The position numbers and the translations under genes were made by a program. The notes beneath the pieces were generated by a model, which saw nothing but the letters and a program-made list of their open reading frames with translations, did no database searches and was not told the origin of the DNA. This document shows, piece by piece, positions 62,308 to 64,000 of a stretch of DNA of 64,000 nt. Position 1 is the stretch's first letter; every line of letters starts with the position of its first letter. The stretch is from Paenibacillus sp. FSL R7-0204 (GTDB lineage Bacteria > Bacillota > Bacilli > Paenibacillales > Paenibacillaceae): contig NZ_JBBOCA010000001.1 in the NCBI RefSeq assembly GCF_038002225.1, forward strand, positions 2,480,001 to 2,544,000, given 5' to 3'.

Positions 62308-62679
62308 ATGACTGAACAGAGCGGCGATAGCGTTCCCAAAAAGTATAGAGTCGGCGTAGAGGCGGCGCTCGAAGTGATGGGCGGCAAGTGGAAGCCGTTA
62401 ATTATCTACCATCTTATGACCGGACAGAAGCGCACCTCCGAGCTGCTGCGGCTCATTCCGGGCTTAACCCAGAAAGTGCTGACTGCCCAGCTAAGAGGGC
62501 TGGAGAACGATGAGATTATCTCGCGGACCATCTACCAGGAGATTCCGCCCAGAGTGGAGTATGAGCTGACGGCCTACGGCTGGGGGCTGAAGCCCGCGCT
62601 GGACCTGTTATGCTACTGGGGAGAGGAGCATCTGGACAGGATTCATGGCGACAGGTCCAAGGTGCTGGGGGACTTTTAG
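62308..62679 (+). CDS. HxlR-family transcriptional regulator
   Basis: A 123-residue winged-helix repressor. The domain (about 14-105) reads VEAALEVMGGKWKPLIIYHLMTGQKRTSELLRLIPGLTQKVLTAQLRGLENDEIISRTIYQEIPPRVEYELTAYG, fully typical of HxlR/YodB proteins. No conserved Cys near the N-terminus is visible, so sensing by cysteine oxidation as in YodB or HypR is not apparent; a Cys occurs only late (LLCYWGEE). ATG at 62308 follows CGGAGG. It is divergent from the NAD(P)H oxidoreductase, its probable target. Confidence 0.9.
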   Translation: MTEQSGDSVPKKYRVGVEAALEVMGGKWKPLIIYHLMTGQKRTSELLRLIPGLTQKVLTAQLRGLENDEIISRTIYQEIPPRVEYELTAYGWGLKPALDLLCYWGEEHLDRIHGDRSKVLGDF

Positions 62680-62715
62680 GCAGCAGAGAGAGACAGAGAG
62701 AAAAGGGGAAAGAGC

Positions 62716-64000
62716 ATGGAATTTGCAAGTCTAACCACAGTCATCACCCTCATTAACATCATTCTGGCACTGGGCTTTCTGTTCATTGAGCGGAGGGAGG
62801 CGGGATATACCTGGGCCTGGCTGATGGTATTGTTTTTCATCCCGATTCTGGGATTTGTCTTGTATATCTTCTTCGGACGCAATCTCAAAAAAAAGAATTT
62901 CTACAAGCTCTTCATCGAGGAGCAGGAATATGTCCAGGCCGAAGCCGACAAGCAGCTGGCAGCCTTCGCGGAAGGGGCGGATGACCGGTCACAGCTGCTG
63001 ACGAACTATGCACAGCTCATCAACATGAATATCCGCTCGTCGCACGGCCTGTTATCCAGCGATAATGAGATTGTCATTTACAGTGACGGCCACCAGAAGT
63101 TCGCCGCGCTGTTCGAGGATATCCGCTCTGCCCGCGCAGAGATCAATATTCAGTATTACATCATCCAGCCGGACCAGCTCGGCACGAGGCTGAGGGATGC
63201 GCTGGTCCTGAAGGCGCGGGAAGGCGTGAAGGTGCGGCTGTTATATGATGAGGTCGGCTCGAAGCGGATTTCCCGGCATTTTTTCAGGGAATTGCGTGCA
63301 GCAGGGGGCGAGGTTGAAGTGTTCTTCCCGTCCCTGATCAAGCCGCTGAACTTCCGGATCAACAACCGGAATCACCGCAAGCTGTGTATTATTGACGGAA
63401 GCATCGCCTATATCGGCGGGTTCAATGTGGGGGATGAATATCTGGGGCAGGATCCGAAGTTCGGCTACTGGCGGGACACTCATCTCCGGATCACCGGAAA
63501 TGCCGTCAGCCATATCCAGGGCAGATTCATCCTTGACTGGCATCAGGCCGGGAAGCATGAGCGCGGCGATTACGGGGAATTCGTCTTCAACATGGAGCAG
63601 CATACAGGGACAAGCCCGGTCCAGATCATTACGAGCGGCCCCAATTCGTCAACCGAGCATCTGAAGAACATGTATATTAAGCTGATTTTGTCAGCCAAGG
63701 AAAGTGTGTATATTCAGACCCCGTACTTCATACCGGACACCAGCTTCATGGATGCCTGCAAAATCGCCCTGCTCTCCGGAGTTGATCTGCAGATTATGAT
63801 TCCCAACAAGCCTGACCATCCGTTCGTGTATTGGGCCACCTGGGCGTATGCCGGAGATCTGCTGAATTACGGGGCCAAAATCCTGCTCTACGAGAACGGC
63901 TTCCTGCACGCCAAAACGATTGTCGCAGACGGGGAGGTTGCCTCTGTCGGAACGATGAATATCGATTCGCGCAGCTTCCGGCTGAACTTCGAGGTCAATG
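62716..64000 (+). CDS. cls: cardiolipin synthase, 3'-truncated by window edge
   Basis: Joins two phosphatidylglycerol molecules to cardiolipin in the membrane. About 428 codons are visible. Two N-terminal helices (about 5-22 and 35-55) precede two phospholipase-D-type domains. The first HxK(x)4D motif is HRKLCIIDGSIAYIGGFN and the second HAKTIVADGEVASVGTMN. The frame runs off the right edge shortly after the second motif, so about 50 residues are missing. AAAGGGGAAAGAG precedes the ATG. It begins about 35 bases after the HxlR stop but is not evidently related to it. Confidence 0.93.
   Translation, partial: MEFASLTTVITLINIILALGFLFIERREAGYTWAWLMVLFFIPILGFVLYIFFGRNLKKKNFYKLFIEEQEYVQAEADKQLAAFAEGADDRSQLLTNYAQLINMNIRSSHGLLSSDNEIVIYSDGHQKFAALFEDIRSARAEINIQYYIIQPDQLGTRLRDALVLKAREGVKVRLLYDEVGSKRISRHFFRELRAAGGEVEVFFPSLIKPLNFRINNRNHRKLCIIDGSIAYIGGFNVGDEYLGQDPKFGYWRDTHLRITGNAVSHIQGRFILDWHQAGKHERGDYGEFVFNMEQHTGTSPVQIITSGPNSSTEHLKNMYIKLILSAKESVYIQTPYFIPDTSFMDACKIALLSGVDLQIMIPNKPDHPFVYWATWAYAGDLLNYGAKILLYENGFLHAKTIVADGEVASVGTMNIDSRSFRLNFEVN

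Overview
The window looks like a chromosomal segment of a Paenibacillus-type Firmicute. This is inferred from the gene content and style: strong AGGAGG-type ribosome binding sites with frequent TTG/GTG starts, a dense load of glycoside hydrolases, YesM/YesN-type two-component pairs beside solute-binding proteins, AraC and ROK regulators, CcpA-type (cre-like) sites and a GntR-type TreR operator. No rRNA, tRNA, phage, transposase or CRISPR array was recognised. Most of the DNA is moderately GC-rich. Two stretches, about 16.0-17.2 kb and 42.1-43.4 kb, are visibly AT-rich and look acquired.

Layout. 0-9 kb: the 3' part of a GH38 alpha-mannosidase, a methyltransferase-like protein, an alpha/beta hydrolase, a tiny membrane protein, a 5'-nucleotidase and a diguanylate cyclase. 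7.4-13.1 kb: a malate module with a DcuS/MalK-type sensor kinase, its response regulator, a 2-hydroxycarboxylate transporter preceded by cre-like sites, and malic enzyme. 13.3-17.2 kb: a SUFU-domain protein, an AI-2E family transporter and an AT-rich methyltransferase gene whose Shine-Dalgarno sequence can be sequestered by an attenuator-like leader. 17.2-24.3 kb: a polar amino-acid ABC importer, a PL3 pectate lyase, an SGNH hydrolase, an MFS transporter with a ROK regulator, and a decayed reading frame. 24.5-27.4 kb: an AraC regulator divergent from a ThuA/Gfo-Idh-MocA pair. 27.6-32.2 kb: the trehalose operon treA-treP-treR with a perfect palindromic operator. 32.3-35.0 kb: two GH43 enzymes behind the same 21-bp-spaced direct repeat that precedes the ThuA pair. 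35.1-35.5 kb: seven tandem 51-bp units.

35.8-59.3 kb is the centrepiece: a locus that reads as a complete high-mannose N-glycan degradation system. A secreted GH85 endo-beta-N-acetylglucosaminidase would release glycans. A YesM/YesN two-component system would sense them. A DUF3502-type binding protein with two permeases would import them. Inside the cell two GH38 alpha-mannosidases, a GH125 exo-mannosidase, a GH130 mannoside phosphorylase, a GH20 hexosaminidase and a GH3 enzyme would dismantle them. A lone AT-rich BtrH/C39-like gene sits between the two-component genes and the importer on the opposite strand. The GH38 in this locus and the truncated GH38 at the left edge are close paralogues about 52 kb apart.

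59.5-64 kb holds a ribbon-helix-helix-like small protein with an alpha/beta hydrolase, a PhzF-family protein, a flavodoxin-fold NAD(P)H oxidoreductase divergent from an HxlR regulator, and a cardiolipin synthase cut by the right edge.
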